DNA of 64,000 bases, from NCBI GenBank assembly GCA_031772625.1, contig CM062818.1:208596310-208660309 (forward strand). Reading direction: 5' to 3'. Positions 9,387 through 21,700 of the stretch are shown here, piece by piece. Each line of letters opens with the position of its first letter. Within the stretch, counting starts at the first letter, position 1. The notes beneath the pieces were generated by a model. That model was not told the origin of the DNA and ran no database searches. It saw only the letters and a list, made by a program, of their open reading frames with translations. Origin of the DNA: Pinus tabuliformis. Lineage: Eukaryota; Streptophyta; Pinopsida; Pinales; Pinaceae. The translations under genes were made by a program, and so were the position numbers.

Positions 9387-10560
9387 TTGCCTCCAACTTC
9401 ACCCATACCACCTCCACATCCACCGTGGTTTAATATGGCAAATACAGTGAAGTTGCCTTTGTTCAAAGGCTTGGGAAATGAGGACCTAGACCAATTATGG
9501 TTCGTTGGGAGGGCTATATGGGAAGCTCAAGTTGTTACAGATGACCACATAAATAAGGTGACACTGGTTAGTGCTCTGCAAGATCACACACTAACCTGGT
9601 GTATTAAGTTCTCTAACGATAACCTTAATGTTAGAGTGGCAGACATCCAGACAGCACTAAATAGGGAATTTAGTAGGCCTAAATCTGAGGCGCGGTCTAT
9701 TTTGGGATTCAAAGAGATCGAGATGTGACCAGATGAGACACCTTGGGAACTAGATCAGAGGTTGAAATGTACAATCCGTGAAGCCAACATGAATTTGACA
9801 GATGGACAGCATTACGAGTGGTTTGTGGCTTTGCTACTACCACACTTAAGAAGTGCATTGTTGTAGCAGAAGATAACAACTTAGGCATCAGCCTTGGAGA
9901 TTGCCATGAGACTACATGAGACTTCGATGCAAGATCCTAATCTAGGAGTTCAACAGATCCATGCGTAGCTGAAGAATCTGTGCCTCAAGATGCAAGGTTT
10001 GAAGTAGGACAGGATGGTTCGACCAAAGGTACGCGAGGAAGTATGGTGCTTGAAATGCAAGAGTCAAGGTCATGACAAAGACCATTTCCCGCTCTTTACG
10101 AATTACCTTGCAGGGGGAGGACCGATGCCTTTAAGGCCAAAATCTCAAGATGGACCTAGCACAGGGCCTGCATTATGGTGCGCTATCTGTCAGGTAGCCA
10201 GATTACATGCCACGGATAACTGTCACTTGCTACAGAAGTATGTACAAGCACCGCAATAGCTGTTCTGTAACTTTTGTAGGTTAGTAGGACATCATGAGCG
10301 TACTTGCAGGAGCTGTGAATTGATGATGGATAGAACTCCTGTCTATAGGGTTCAGGCCCAAACACTGCCCCTTGACCATAATGCAGGAATGGCGCGGACG
10401 GGATTTTAGGGGCACGGACAAGGCCGAGGTGGAAGAGGACCTGGTAGAGGTCGAGGACAGTTGATTTGCTACAATTGCAGAGGACCAGGTGTGAAGCAGG
10501 AAAGTTCCCTCTGCAGACAGAGGCAACCCCTCTAGCCCTAGAGTGGGTCTAGTCACAGCA
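9387..10560 (+). mobile_element. Gag region of B with repeated zinc-knuckle motifs
   Basis: Starts with a Pro-rich stretch, then a Gypsy gag core (VKLPLFKGLGNEDLDQLWF, DHTLTWCIKFSND, ADIQTALNREFSRP). Downstream are several Cys/His clusters: CLKCKSQGHDKDHF near 10,050, WCAICQ...NCH near 10,175, FCNFCRLVGHHERTCRSC near 10,265, and one more Cys pair near 10,470, with an RGRG-rich linker. Multiple knuckles in one gag fit nucleic-acid binding. Fossil with several breaks. The reading fades near 10,590, where LTR-like sequence begins. Confidence 0.75.
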
Positions 10561-10590
10561 AAGACAATACCAAAGTATATTTCCTTAGAT

Positions 10591-11385
10591 AGTTGATGTC
10601 ATGAAGGCCTACCTTCAAATCCTCGTTCGATGACGTTCTCTTTGTGTTGCTCCAGCTCCTGTTCTTCTAATTACTTTTGTACCTGAAAACAACATGCAAC
10701 GAACATAATAGAGTACGACAAAAACAATCTACTTAAAGAGTCAAGGAGCTTCAAGCTATCAATATGCGATTTGACATAAGATATAGGAAATAAATCATTT
10801 ATTTGTATTAATATACATAGAAGTAAAACTTACAACCATGCCTTGACGTCGTAAGTCTCCTCAAAGGGTCCTGTCAACATGTCTCCGCAAGAATTCACTC
10901 ATGAAGTGTCTCCCAAGAAGATGAATAACTCTCTCTCCTACCCAAAAGGCAAAAATGTGAGGCTAGAAAACTCATACAATCAAGCCAAATCCACACAAAA
11001 CCATCCCAGGCTAAGCTACTTTCAAACTCTCTCCAAACCAACTGAGCTACTTGCACTAATTCTTCACTACTGAACTCTGAAGCTAACTGATCTCAGCCAT
11101 GGAGGAGGTATTTATAGGAGGAGGAGTCTCCATAAGAGATGGGAGAAAGAGTTCATCCCTTTGGGAGGTTGCACAAAAGGTGGAACAACCATCCCAAAGG
11201 AGAGAGGCGAGCTCATCTGATCCAACAACCAACCCTAGGACTATCCATGACACTATTACACTCTGAAGCTTCGATAATTTGTTTGAAAAACTCGCTAAAA
11301 GTATCTCGTCACGAATGCAACACAGAGACAAAGCAACGATGTCGCTAGGGCTAGTTCAAACTTGGCCATCTTCGCAGGTGTAACA
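10591..11385 (-). mobile_element. LTR-like fragment or solo LTR, minus orientation
   Basis: Minus-strand TGTTACACCTGCGAAG at 11,385 followed about 270 bp later by a clean TATA box is typical of an LTR start. The left end and target duplication could not be fixed, so whether this is a solo LTR or part of another element is open. Small plus-strand frames here look accidental. Confidence 0.45.
11109..11117 (-). promoter_or_regulatory. TATA box of the minus-strand LTR fragment
   Basis: Minus-strand CTATAAATA followed by CCTCCTCCATGG. The surrounding composition changes here from U3-like to leader-like. Confidence 0.45.
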
Positions 11386-11624
11386 ACTGCTGACCCGCAA
11401 CGACCTAGAAAAATAGGTAAAAAAGGGTCTGCTCCAGGAGTAATAAACTAGGGCATTCTTCCTAAGATGACAAGGAAGACATTGACACATAATTTGAAAT
11501 ATGAAACAAGGAAGATGTCAATAACACGGACTAGCAGTGTCCGAAATCAGGGCATGCAAGGTCGATGACAAATTACTGTGTAACAGATGCCCCCTAAAGC
11601 ATGAAGGCCGAGAGTGGGAGGGGT
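11386..11624. other. Short spacer without recognisable features
   Basis: Lies between two LTR-like pieces. I see no domain, repeat or RNA gene. It may be more internal sequence of either fragment or of B. Confidence 0.3.
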
Positions 11625-12156
11625 TGTTGGGTTGTGTTATATTCTTTCCACGACTAACCGACGTAGTTAAACGGGGGGTTAGAGGGGGGCGGAAGCCCCC
11701 CTTCGTTGCGCCGATTGCGCAGCGGGGGGGTCACAGGGGGGGCGGCAGCCCCCCCTGTCCGGGGGGTTTGAGGGGGGCGGGTAGCCCCCCTCTACGGGGT
11801 CCGAGGCAGCGCCCCGGGAAAAATTCTTTTGGACCCTATATTAGGTTGGGCGAACCTACCTATGGTTTTGTGCATGATTTTCGCACATGGTATTGGACGC
11901 GATGGTTTTTCGGTCCATGGTATTGGATGCTTCGGCATGTATAAATATGTATTGTAACATTGAAAGGAATATAATGAAAAATCAAGCTGGTAGTCCCGGT
12001 TTTGGGATCCAGGGAAAAATCTTTGTGCATATGTGTTTTATGGGTTATGCTCTCGCATTGTTTATTTTCTTTGTTTAAGAATTCGTATGCAGGTAATTTC
12101 TGTACAGGGTTAAAACCTAAAGGGGTGAAATGCTTTACGAATCCATAACTAAAACA
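11625..12156 (+). mobile_element. LTR-like fragment, plus orientation, with GC hairpins
   Basis: Begins TGTTGGGTTGTG and has a row of G/C hairpins and a TATA-like TATAAATAT at 11,940-11,948. This is followed by TTGTAACATTGAAAGGAATATAATG, the usual style of an LTR R region. The right edge, near the start of the D LTR, is uncertain and no target duplication was found. Confidence 0.45.
11683..11815. repeat. Row of three to four G/C hairpins
   Basis: GGGGGG-CGGAAG-CCCCCC (11,683-11,702), ACAGGGGGGG-CGGCAG-CCCCCCCTGT (11,733-11,758) and GAGGGGGG-CGGGTAG-CCCCCCTC (11,770-11,792), with a weaker fourth at 11,796-11,815. Loops share CGG...AG while flanks differ. Very GC-rich against an AT-rich background. 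Confidence 0.85.
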
Positions 12157-12904
12157 GGACACCAACGTCGAGAACCTACAAACGCAAGTACAACTAATAT
12201 CTCAGATACATGAGTACATAGTGAAAGGAAATACATGTGCATAAGGCATGGGCGTAGCCATCCAAAAGATCAACATAAATGATATTTGGTATGGATAGTG
12301 ATCTGGATTTAAACAGGAACGCAACAAATTATAGAGATAACCATAAACATAGATATGCAGCGGAAATAATACTTCACTTCATTAATGTAAAATACTGAGA
12401 TATGCTTACAAATAGAAAATGGAAATAAACAGCTAGGGCGATGGTAGCTTATCTCTGAGAAGAGATGTGGTGGATACATGCCTTTAAACTGTGTTACAAT
12501 GAGGCTCGAAGGCATATTTATTGTTGAGAAACAATGGAAAACCCTTCACATCCCAAAACCTAATCCTAGAAGATGAAACGCCAAATTGTGGGCCCCGTTT
12601 GGGTAAATTGGTACTTCAATTTCCCAGGGTTGTAACTTTGGCATACAATTTCCATTTGATGCATAGAATAGCTCATTAGAAAGATCTATCCAAGAACTAC
12701 AACCTTGGGAAGGGCCTTCGTTGCCCCCAAATTTCCCAAAAAACGTCATTTAGGGCCTTAAAATGGCTCCAGAAGTTCAAGACCCGAAAAAATTGCTAAA
12801 AATAGTAAGTTGTGCTATAATTAAGGAAACTGAAAATGTTGAGAGAAACAATGGTGGGGGTATAGGTGGACTTGGCAGGTGGCCACCAATATCCACCTGG
12901 ATCA
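12157..12904 (-). repeat. 3' LTR of D (left edge uncertain)
   Basis: Set by the polypurine tract to its right. In element sense it starts TGATCCAGGTGG and holds a weak TATA-like AATAAATAT near 12,513-12,521. No partner LTR remains for comparison. Confidence 0.55.
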
Positions 12905-12918
12905 TTCCTCCCCCCTTA
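12905..12918 (-). promoter_or_regulatory. Polypurine tract of D
   Basis: Minus-strand AAGGGGGGAGGAA directly before the LTR. Element E has the similar GTGGGGAGGAA before TGATTAG, which suggests the two families are related. Confidence 0.65.
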
Positions 12919-14163
12919 GGAAGCAATGGTCCCCATTGCATTGAGTTCCTCCATGAGATGAGGAAACTTCTGTTGAACTTGGTCCCTGGTGAGCCACTTG
13001 CCCTGGTGAAGGAGTTGGCCTACTTTGACAACTCGATACAGTTGGATATTCTTTTGGCGAGTGTTCTTGATATGTGTGTCCATGATCCGATCAGTTGCAG
13101 CTTGTTCCATGCAATCTGGATTTATTTCTGTGGGTGTGAGCTATTCTGCAATGTCGGATGTGTCTAGTAATGGTGGAAAGTATGGCCGAAGGCGGTCCAC
13201 ATTGAACACTGGGTGCGGCCAAGGAATGGGGAGATGTTGAGCTCAATTTCATTGTCTCCCACAGCCTTAGTAATGGTGTAAGGACCATATCGGAGTGGTC
13301 TCAGTTTCTGATAGGCTCCAGTAAGGCGTTCCTTTTGCAAATGCAACCAGACTTTGTCACCCACCTGAAACTTGTGTGGCACCCGATGTTGATCATGTCG
13401 CTGCTTGTACTTGGCATTTGGTTTCTCTAGAATGTCATGGACCTGCTGGCGAATATGCTGGATGTGCTCAATGAAGCTGGTTTCCTTGTCTATTTCGGAC
13501 TAGACATGAGCCGAATCTATGTGAGTAGCTGTAAGTGGCATGGCCACATCAATGGGGCATAGTGGCTGGAATCCCAAGCCCGCCTGAAAAGGGCTGTGAA
13601 GAGCTCGGTTGTAGTTGTGTTGAACATAGGGGAGGCTCTCGTCCCATGTACGTGGATGCTTTGAGGTGTACATGCGCAGAATGTGTACAATCATCCTATT
13701 GAAAACTTTGTCTGGCCATCAGTTTGAGGATGGAAGGCTGTGGACTTAGTGAGTTTGGTGTCCAGCATTGACCAGAGACTAGACAAAAATGTACTGAGGA
13801 ACCGACTATCCCGATCTGAGATGATAGACTGTAGGATCCCAAAGTGCACCCACACTCATTCAAAGAAGATTTTAGCAGTGGCTTCTGCTGTGATATTCTT
13901 CTTGCAGGCCACCATAATGGCTATCTTCGAGAACCTGCCGACGACCAAAAAAACACATTCATTTCCATGCTTAGTGGAAGGAAGGCCTGACATGTAACCA
14001 ATGGAGATGGATTCCCAAGGTCGAGTAGAGGTAGGCAGCAGGGTATAGAGGCCTTGTTCTTGATGTTCGGTTTGGCAATGGCGCAGGCAGTAAATGATCT
14101 GATGTACTTCCCAACATCATGTCGAAGATTCAGCCAATAGAAATACTTTTGCAGTACTGCCAC
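12916..14163 (-). mobile_element. Integrase and chromodomain-like tail of D
   Basis: Minus-strand pieces include the zinc-binding start (LQKYFYWLNLRHDVGKYI, FTACAIAKPN), the late core (HPRTWDESLPYVQHNYNRA), the GPY-like module (QVGDKVWLHLQKE, RPLRYGPYTITKAVG) and a tail with LLHQGKWLTRDQVQ. Chromovirus integrases carry such C-terminal modules, which direct insertion by binding chromatin. Spread over several frames; broken. Confidence 0.7.
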
Positions 14164-14211
14164 CGTTTTCTCGACCCTGAAATGCCCAGCAGCCCGACTG
14201 TAGTGTGCTTC

Positions 14212-15640
14212 CTAAATCATCTTGGCACGCTCGCTTGAAGGAACACAAAGGTGACCCAGGTGGAATAACAGGGCATCCTGGAAGTGAAAATCTAGAACAT
14301 GCCGACCCTCCAAGAGTGTCTGGTATGTGTAGCCGAATTCTAGGTCGCTTTTGTAGAGAAGTGGACAATCAGAAGTCTCATGCCCACAAGAGTTGAGCAC
14401 GGTGGTTAATGCCATGATCGGTGGTCGACTGAGGCAATCTGCAACATTATTGGTGTTGCCCTTCTTATACTTGATATTCAAATGGAACTGTTGCAGGCAT
14501 GTAGACCACTTCTGATGGCGATCATTCTGCAATTTCCCTTGGGTCTGGATGAACTGCAGGGGTCGGTGGTCTGTGTGGATGACCGTTTCCTTCCCCAAAA
14601 TGTAATGCTTCCATTGTTAGCAAGCTTGCACAATGGAATACATCTCTTTGTCATAAGTGGGATACTTCCGGACTGTGTCCGAAAGTGTTTCGCTGTGATA
14701 TGCCACCAGATGCCTCTGTTGAGTAAGAACTGCCCCAATAGCATAGTCAGAGGCATCTGTCTCGACCTCAAATGGTTGTTGCAAATCTGGTAACGCGAGC
14801 ACTGGTACTGTGCAGAGGTGATCTTTCAACTCTATGAATGCCTTCTGTTGAGATTCAGACCAAAATAATTTTTCTTTCGCTCCTCCCTTGGCGACTTGAC
14901 TCAAGGGCCAAGTGATATGAGAAAACCCCAACACGAACCTGCGGTAGAAGTTGGCAAGACCTAGAAAGCTGCGGAGCTCTGTCAGAGTGGTTGGAGATGG
15001 CCAATCTTGAATGACTTGGATCTTGGTTGGATCCACATGCACCTCCTATTCATCAATAATGTATCCCAGATACTAAACCTGGGTCACGCCAAAAGTGCAT
15101 TTCTCAAAATTGGCACATAGCTTGTGTTTCTGCAGCGTTTGGAGAACCTGTCGGATGTGGTGGAGGTGCTCTTCCCAACTCTGCCTGAAGATCAGAATTT
15201 CATCCAAGTAAACAACCACAAATGAGTTGGTGAATGGCCGCAAGATGTCATCCATTAGCCTCATGAAGGTTGCAGGAGCATTTGTCAATCCGAAAGGCAT
15301 AACCAACCATTCGAAAAGGCCATCCTTGGCTTTGAAGGCAGTCTTCCACACATCAGAGGGTTCGATTGGTACCTGGTGATATCTTGACTTCAGATCGATA
15401 TTGCTGAAATATTTTTCCGCCTTTAGTTCGTCCAAGAGGTCATCAATCCATGGGATCGGGTACTTATTACGGACAGTGATCTTGTTCAGCGCCTAATAGT
15501 CAATACAGAGTCTCCAAGTCCCATCCTTCTTCTGTACCAACACGATCAGGCTCCCACAAGGCGATGAACTTAAACGGATGTGACCTTTCTGCAGCAACTC
15601 CTAAATCTGTGTCTTGATTTCATCGTTCTCCATAATGGAG
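14212..15640 (-). mobile_element. Reverse transcriptase and RNase H of D
   Basis: RT: YPIPWIDDLLDELKAEKYF, LKSRYHQVPIEPSDVWKTAF, GLFEWLVMPFGLTNAPATFM, then a YLDEILIF catalytic block. RNase [41 protein letters not shown]. Order and wording are those of plant chromovirus pol. Together these copy RNA into DNA and degrade the template. Broken in several places. Confidence 0.8.
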
Positions 15641-16745
15641 CATCGATAAATTGGTCCATTGGGTAGCAGCACACCTGGGGTCAGATTGATGGAGTTCTTG
15701 ACTTGAAAGTGCAAAGGAACCCCTGCGGGGGAGATGAAGATGTCCTCGTACTCCTCCATGACCTTGTCCATCTGTAGTTTTCATGCGGAGGGGCCCTGTC
15801 TGGAGGTCGTGGCCACCGTCTTCTTCTTTCCTTGAGGGCATATCATCAGGAAAACAAATTTCCTGGTTTTGTAAATGAGCTTACTACATTGTTTTGCAGT
15901 AATCAAAGAGATGGCGATAGGCGGTGCTACCTCTAGTATCATGTACAAATTATTTCCCAATGTAATAATAACAGCACGGGGCCTTGATTCATACACAACA
16001 TGTAATTTCCACAAGTATGGTTGTCATAATATCACATCACAAACTTCAAGGGGAGAAATGTCCAAAATACCTCATCCGTGAAAGGCTTGATGTTGTATGG
16101 AAGGCGACACTGCTAGCTCACGCGAAGATCTCGTCCTTGGTGAAGCCACCTGATGGTGTATGGTTGTGGATGTGCTGTGGTCGGTAAGCCCAACCACTTC
16201 ATGACCTCTGTCAAAATGAGGTTCTTTTGGCTCCCACTATCAGCAATGAACTGTAGCGGGGAGCCCTTTACCCACATCTGGGAGTGGAAGAGACGCTCCT
16301 CCTCCTTTGGATCTTCGGGTTCCTCCTTCTGCATCTTCATGGTGGAAACGGTGGCGTTGGGCTCCGCATCGATAATCTGCTTCCCTTTGTCATTCCCCTT
16401 GTCGAGTTCTGACTCAGAGTCGAAACATGCATCTGATTCTAAAACCTTTAGCTCAGCCACTAGTGACTGCTTGGCCCGACACTCACTTGTGTTGTGAGTT
16501 GAGCTCTTATGGAACTCACACCATTTTCCCGTGTCCTTTTTCGGCTTCGCGGTGTTGTTCTTTGCTCGCAGCTTTGGCGGGTTGTCTTGGGTTGCCCCGC
16601 CTTGGCTTTGTCCTTTGTTCTGTGGTTTAGGGGCACCTTTCCCTTGCTTCGGATTCAAAGATCCAAAGTCTCGCTTCTTCTGTTTAAACTTTTGCTCGAC
16701 CTTGAAGGCATATTGGTATGTTGTGCCGAGTGAGGAGATGTTCAC
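15641..16745 (-). mobile_element. Gag end and protease of D
   Basis: A 210-codon minus-strand frame begins SSLGTTYQYAFKVEQKFKQ, passes a Cys/His motif (CEFHKSSTHNTSECRAKQ) and an acidic linker, and reaches the protease core FIADSGSQKNLIL. The linker region toward RT follows at lower positions. Its start at 16,745 coincides with the junction to B. Confidence 0.75.
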
Positions 16746-18304
16746 TATTCTACCACTGAATGAGAAAAACTATTCTACCACTGAACGAGAGGGGCTAGCT
16801 ATGGTGTATGCGCTCCAAAAGTACCGACACTACTTCCTAGGAGGCCATTTTAAAATATATACAGATCACTTTGCGCTGAAGTACTTGGTCAATAAAACTG
16901 TGTTGGGGGGTGGGGATTTTGCAGATGGCTCTTATTGTTCCAAGAGTACACTTTTGAAGTTGTTGTGAAGCCTGGACGTGAACACAGGACCAAATCATCT
17001 GTCGTACACCCAAATAGGGGAGGAACCTACTAACTTGGAAGAAGGATTTCCTGACGCACAGCTATTTGCAGTATGTGTCACGGATGGTCATTTTGAGGAT
17101 ATAATATACTTCCTAACAACAGGAACTGCACCGGAAGGATACTCTGTCCAGCAAAAGAAGGAATTAGTGGTGCGCGCGGCAGATTTTTATGTCATTGTTG
17201 GGAATCTATACAAAATGGGGTCTGATGAGATATTGCGAAGATATGTACTGGAGTTTGAGAGAAGCAGCATCCTCGCGAACGCTCATGGGGGTGCCGCGGG
17301 AGGATGCTATGTAGGGAGACAAACTACGCAGAATATTCTACATGCATGGTTGTGGTGGCCAACCCTTCATCAGGATTCAAAAGCATATTGTAAGGCGTGT
17401 GATGTATGTCAGCGAATAGGCAGACCACCGCAGAGGGATGAAATGCCTTTGAATCCACAAATTACATTGCAACCTTTCGAGAAGTGGGCAATAGATTTTG
17501 TAAGACCCATTGAACCACAAGGGAAGACAGGGACACGGTATATCATCACCGTGATGGAGTATTTGACACGATGGGAGGAAGCGCAGCCTGTGAAGGATTT
17601 CACAGGTGCGACGACTGCAAAGTTCCTATTTGAGCATGTATTAACATGATTTGGATGTCCAAAGATTTTGATGAGTGATTGGGGTACGCACTTTCTAAAC
17701 AAAACAATCAGCACGCTAACAGAAGAATTTCAGGTATATCACCAAAAGAGCACACCTTCTCACCCTCAGGCTAATGGGATGGTGGAAGCATTCAATAAAG
17801 TGTTGGAGAACACGCTAACCAAGGTTTTCAACGCTCAGCGAAATGATTGGTACCTATGCATACCTCCAGTGTTATGGGCTTATCGGACGACATGCAAGAA
17901 GTTAGCGGCACAGACACCCTTTAGGCTGGTATACTGGGTTGAAGCTGTGATGCCTATGGAGTACATTGTGCCTAGTCTACGCATAGAGGCTCGACAAATC
18001 ACAGAGCCCTGGAAGAAAGGCTCGCACAACTGGATGAGCTCAAAGAGGAAAGATTTTTGGTAGGATTTCACCAGCATGTCCAAAAGAAGCATGAAAAGGC
18101 ATGGCATGATCAACACATCAAGTTGAGCACATTTAAGGTAAACGATCTCATTTTGTTGCATGATAGTAAGTTTGATAAATTCCCCAGAAAATTCAGGATG
18201 CACTGGTTAGGGCCCTATGTTATTAAGGAGATTACCAAAGGTGGCGCGGTCCAATTGGTTAAGTTGAATGGAGATCCCTTCCCAGGAAAGGTGAATGGCA
18301 GTTG
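16746..18304 (+). mobile_element. RNase H end and integrase of B
   Basis: Starts inside RNase H (NYSTTEREGLAMVYALQKY, KIYTDHFALKYLVN). Then come the integrase zinc-binding domain (HGGAAGGCYVGRQTT, CKACDVCQRIG), the catalytic core ([39 protein letters not shown], i.e. D, D and E of DDE) and the C-terminal module (KVNDLILLHDSKFDKFPRKF). It lies in the same orientation as B gag, but PR and RT are missing between them. Broken. Confidence 0.8.
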
Positions 18305-18750
18305 ATTGAAGCCATACACAGGTGGCCCAGCCATCTGACTATGTGACAAAATCACAATCTTAGCGCTCCAAGCAGCCAAAAGGAGGCATGGGACTATAAA
18401 CTACACTACATGGGTTTGGGAGCTGCGCGATTTTAGGACCGTGCGAAGCAGGGAAGTGTCACAGGGTCCGCGACAGCGCGAAGTCAATTCCGCTACTTGT
18501 GTAAATAGCACGCAGGTCCACCAGAAAGTGACCGTTAAAGTCACTGTTCACAATTTGATGGTTGAACTATGGCCAAATGGAGCAGGCGGCAGGAATTTAA
18601 GGCGAAATTTATGGATTAGATTCTTGAAATCTACTGCCAATCTAGCATTAACAGGCTGAATGTGGGGGGAACGGTCGGATTTGAATTCAAAAGGCCCTAT
18701 AAATTATAGAGGTTGTCTAATGGAAAACACTTGGCATTTTCAGAACTGAG
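18305..18750 (+). other. Gap between integrase and extra ORF region of B
   Basis: Short frames only. It probably is the non-coding spacer between pol and the additional reading frames of B. No splice or promoter signal is convincing. Confidence 0.3.
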
Positions 18751-21700
18751 TTGTTGCGCGCTCAGGTATACATGAACCGAGACATATTTGAGACTCTGAA
18801 AGCAAATTCATTGTTTGATCAACTACTAGAAACACTGCAAGAATTGTGGAATAGCGTTATGTCAACACCCGCAAAAGCCATGGACACAGGAGTGGTGACA
18901 TCTGCGGAAGCCGCGCAGGAAATTGAGGTAGTAGAAGCTGCCCTAGAGAGTGCCAAAGTGGTAGTCAAAGTCCCTAAATCACCCAGCACACTGAGACCCA
19001 AAAAGGATAAGCATACTATGCTACCGATGCGCATCTCACCAAGAAACCCACAGAGGACCAAGCTCACTTTGCAGGAAAAGGGGAAGGCCATTAATCTAGA
19101 GGCAGACAAGGAAGAATCTGAGCAAATCCTGGCGGATGAGGAGGATTTGGAAATGGAAGTTGAAACCCAGGGTCCGAACCTTATTACCAGGTTACCAGAA
19201 TATGTTCCTTCGTGCAAGGGCAAAACCAAGATGCCAAAGGACATAGACGAGAGCAAGAGCTCCTTGTAAACTTCGTTGCTCTCGGATGACATTGTTTTTG
19301 AGGGGCCGCGCTTAGGGCGGGTTCCTTTACTAAAGTTTGAAGATTGGGACCTTGCAAATCACGATAAATTCCCGCATTTAGCGACTAAGAAGTTAATGCA
19401 TCGATGGATTGATACGACTGCTGGAACAATCGAAGTAGAGCCACGGAGATGGCTCAAGGGTGTAGAGAAAGCCAAGTTGGTCAACCTTCTCTAGGTACTG
19501 CATTACCACCGTGCCCTAGTAACCATCTTCGTCATCAAGCCGCTGCTCTACTTGGTGCATGATGGGTGTTTGTGGCTGGAGGGACCCATTCCCATCACAG
19601 ACCACTTGATTCATCGGATCACATGGCTTCCTTACTCAGGGGAGAATCCAGCCAATATATCATAAGGAAAAGGTGGTGAGTTGGCCCTCGTGGAAGCTAT
19701 GAAGAAGAAATTCAAGTTGGAGAAGAAGAAGCGGGGATATGCCATCTCCAGCATTAAAAACCCTGCAGTCAAGGTAGCAACGCAAATATTAGCAAGGAAG
19801 GTGATGCGGAAGTGTTGCGCAAATGAGGTGCCCACGCCTGTGATTGCACTAGCAGCCCAATGTGATTAAGGATTCCAGTTCAAATGGGTGAATTATCTAT
19901 GTGATGAGTTCCTTACGAACTGTTGCGAGGCACAGGAGCAGGGCAAGACGTTCCACTACGCGTGGCTCTTTTTGTCAATTGTACTGGTGGCATGGGAGCT
20001 GCCAGAAGACAGCCAATTCCCTTCGATCACACCAGACCTTCTAGAGGCAGCGAATTACACTTCACTGTGGGTGACCAAGGATGTGAAACGCATAAAAGAA
20101 AGCAAGATCTTTTGGATCTTGATGGAGATGAGTATCTGGATGGGGATCAATCGCAAGTCGTGGTTGTCACCCACAACATACACTAGTTTGAGAGCTTTAC
20201 AGAGTTCAAAGTAGATTTCCACCATGTCTTTATCAGGGCATGGAAGGACCCTATGAAGACACAGCATAACTTACCATATCATGCAACTGATGATGTTATC
20301 TTCGCAGTCCACGAGTCTTGGCCGCCAGAGTGGCACGCTACAATAGGCTCTGTGGTGGAAACGGACAAGTCTGTCGCGCAGCGTAAGAAGGAAGAAACAA
20401 AGCTCAGAATGGCACAGCTGGTTGAGAAGAGCAGAAAAGAGGAAGTGGAGGCTAAGACCTAGGCAGCGCGCAATGCTGCAAAATTGGCAGAACAGAAGAA
20501 GACAAGAGGAGAAGAGCACGAAGGATAGAAGTCACCTTCGCCCGAGGTTGAGGTAGAAACAGAGGAGCCAACCGAACAAGGTGGTGCTGACCCACAAACG
20601 ACGTCCACCTAACTCAAGCATCAGCGACCGCAAGAGAAGGCAAGGCCACGAAAGAAAACTAAGGCGTCAAAGATATCCTTCGACTCAATCACCCTCACTA
20701 AGGGGGATTTGTACGATATTGGAGAAATGGTGAGGGATGTCACCGCGAAGGCCCTCCAATAATTTGAAGAGCAGTAGAAATTGGTATTAGGGGCTCTCCA
20801 GATAGAGCTGCAGGAGTTGTAAACTCGCACTCCACGGGCTGGCACAATGTCCACTAGCCTCGCGATTGGCACTTCACCTACCTCAAAGATGTTGCACACA
20901 AAGGTGACCAACATGATAGTGCTACCAGATGGGGCACTTATTATAGAAAATGAGGCCAACAGGCCCATGATCAGCAGCCTGAAAGGGGTGGGATTGAATA
21001 TGGTCGTGCTCCCTTGAGAGACGCTCCACCTCCTGCAAGATGGAGTCACCATGGAACTTAGGGCCCGAGAGAATCACGCTCTGCAGGTGATGAGCGAGCA
21101 GGACATCAATATTAAGCAATTGTGCCTACATTGCAATGAGGCAGTGGAACAAAATAAGAAAATAATGTAGGTAGTGGAGGAGGCCTTCCGAATGGTCCCG
21201 GAGTTGGACACTCAGGCAGAAGAACTGGTTGAGGCGCGCGTCTGCAAGTTGGCCACAAGGGTGCACAATGCTCGAATAGAGATGGCCAGGATTCAGCTAG
21301 AGTTGAACTTGCAGATAGCAGAATTGCAGTTGAGGACTCAACCTTCAACCCCACCGGAAGTCAGGGAACAGCATGCCACCACTGTTGCAACAGCAATAGC
21401 GGCGGTTGACAGTGCAGTAGCAAACTGCACACGACTTTTTGAATAGTCATTCAAGGTCCTGACCACCCTGCAAGAGGACCCGAATGTAGAGTGCCTGGAG
21501 ACAGAGGTGCGTGAGCTACAACAAATGTATGACGAGGTCAAAGGGACTATGCAGACGATTGCCCTTACATAGAGGCTCACACGGATGTAGGAGGAAAAGG
21601 TGCTTAAGGAACAGATGGATGCCACTCGGCACAAAGAATCGGTCCTAAAAGCGCTCCTACAGCCATGGATAGACGAGGCATATACGATCACATCTTTCAT

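Larger units (their letters stand above)
12157..16745 (-). mobile_element. Truncated Gypsy element D (chromovirus-like), minus strand
   Basis: From right to left: end of gag with a Cys/His motif and protease, RT, RNase H, integrase with a chromodomain-like tail, polypurine tract and an LTR that starts TGATCCAGG at 12,904. Its 5' LTR and most of gag are absent: sequence switches at 16,745 to plus-strand RNase H of B. The left end of the LTR is uncertain (about 12,157). Fossil with many breaks. Confidence 0.8.

Noticed and set aside
10620-11385. Host gene with TATA box and ATG near 11,100
   Set aside because: The TATA box reads on the minus strand within an LTR-like unit starting TGTTACACC, and no coding domain follows.
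11537-11944. 135-codon plus-strand Gly/Pro-rich frame
   Set aside because: Open only because of the GC hairpin block; no domain and no homologous frame seen.
18819-19292. 157-codon minus-strand frame
   Set aside because: Ser/Thr/Leu-rich shadow of the plus-strand charged segment of B.
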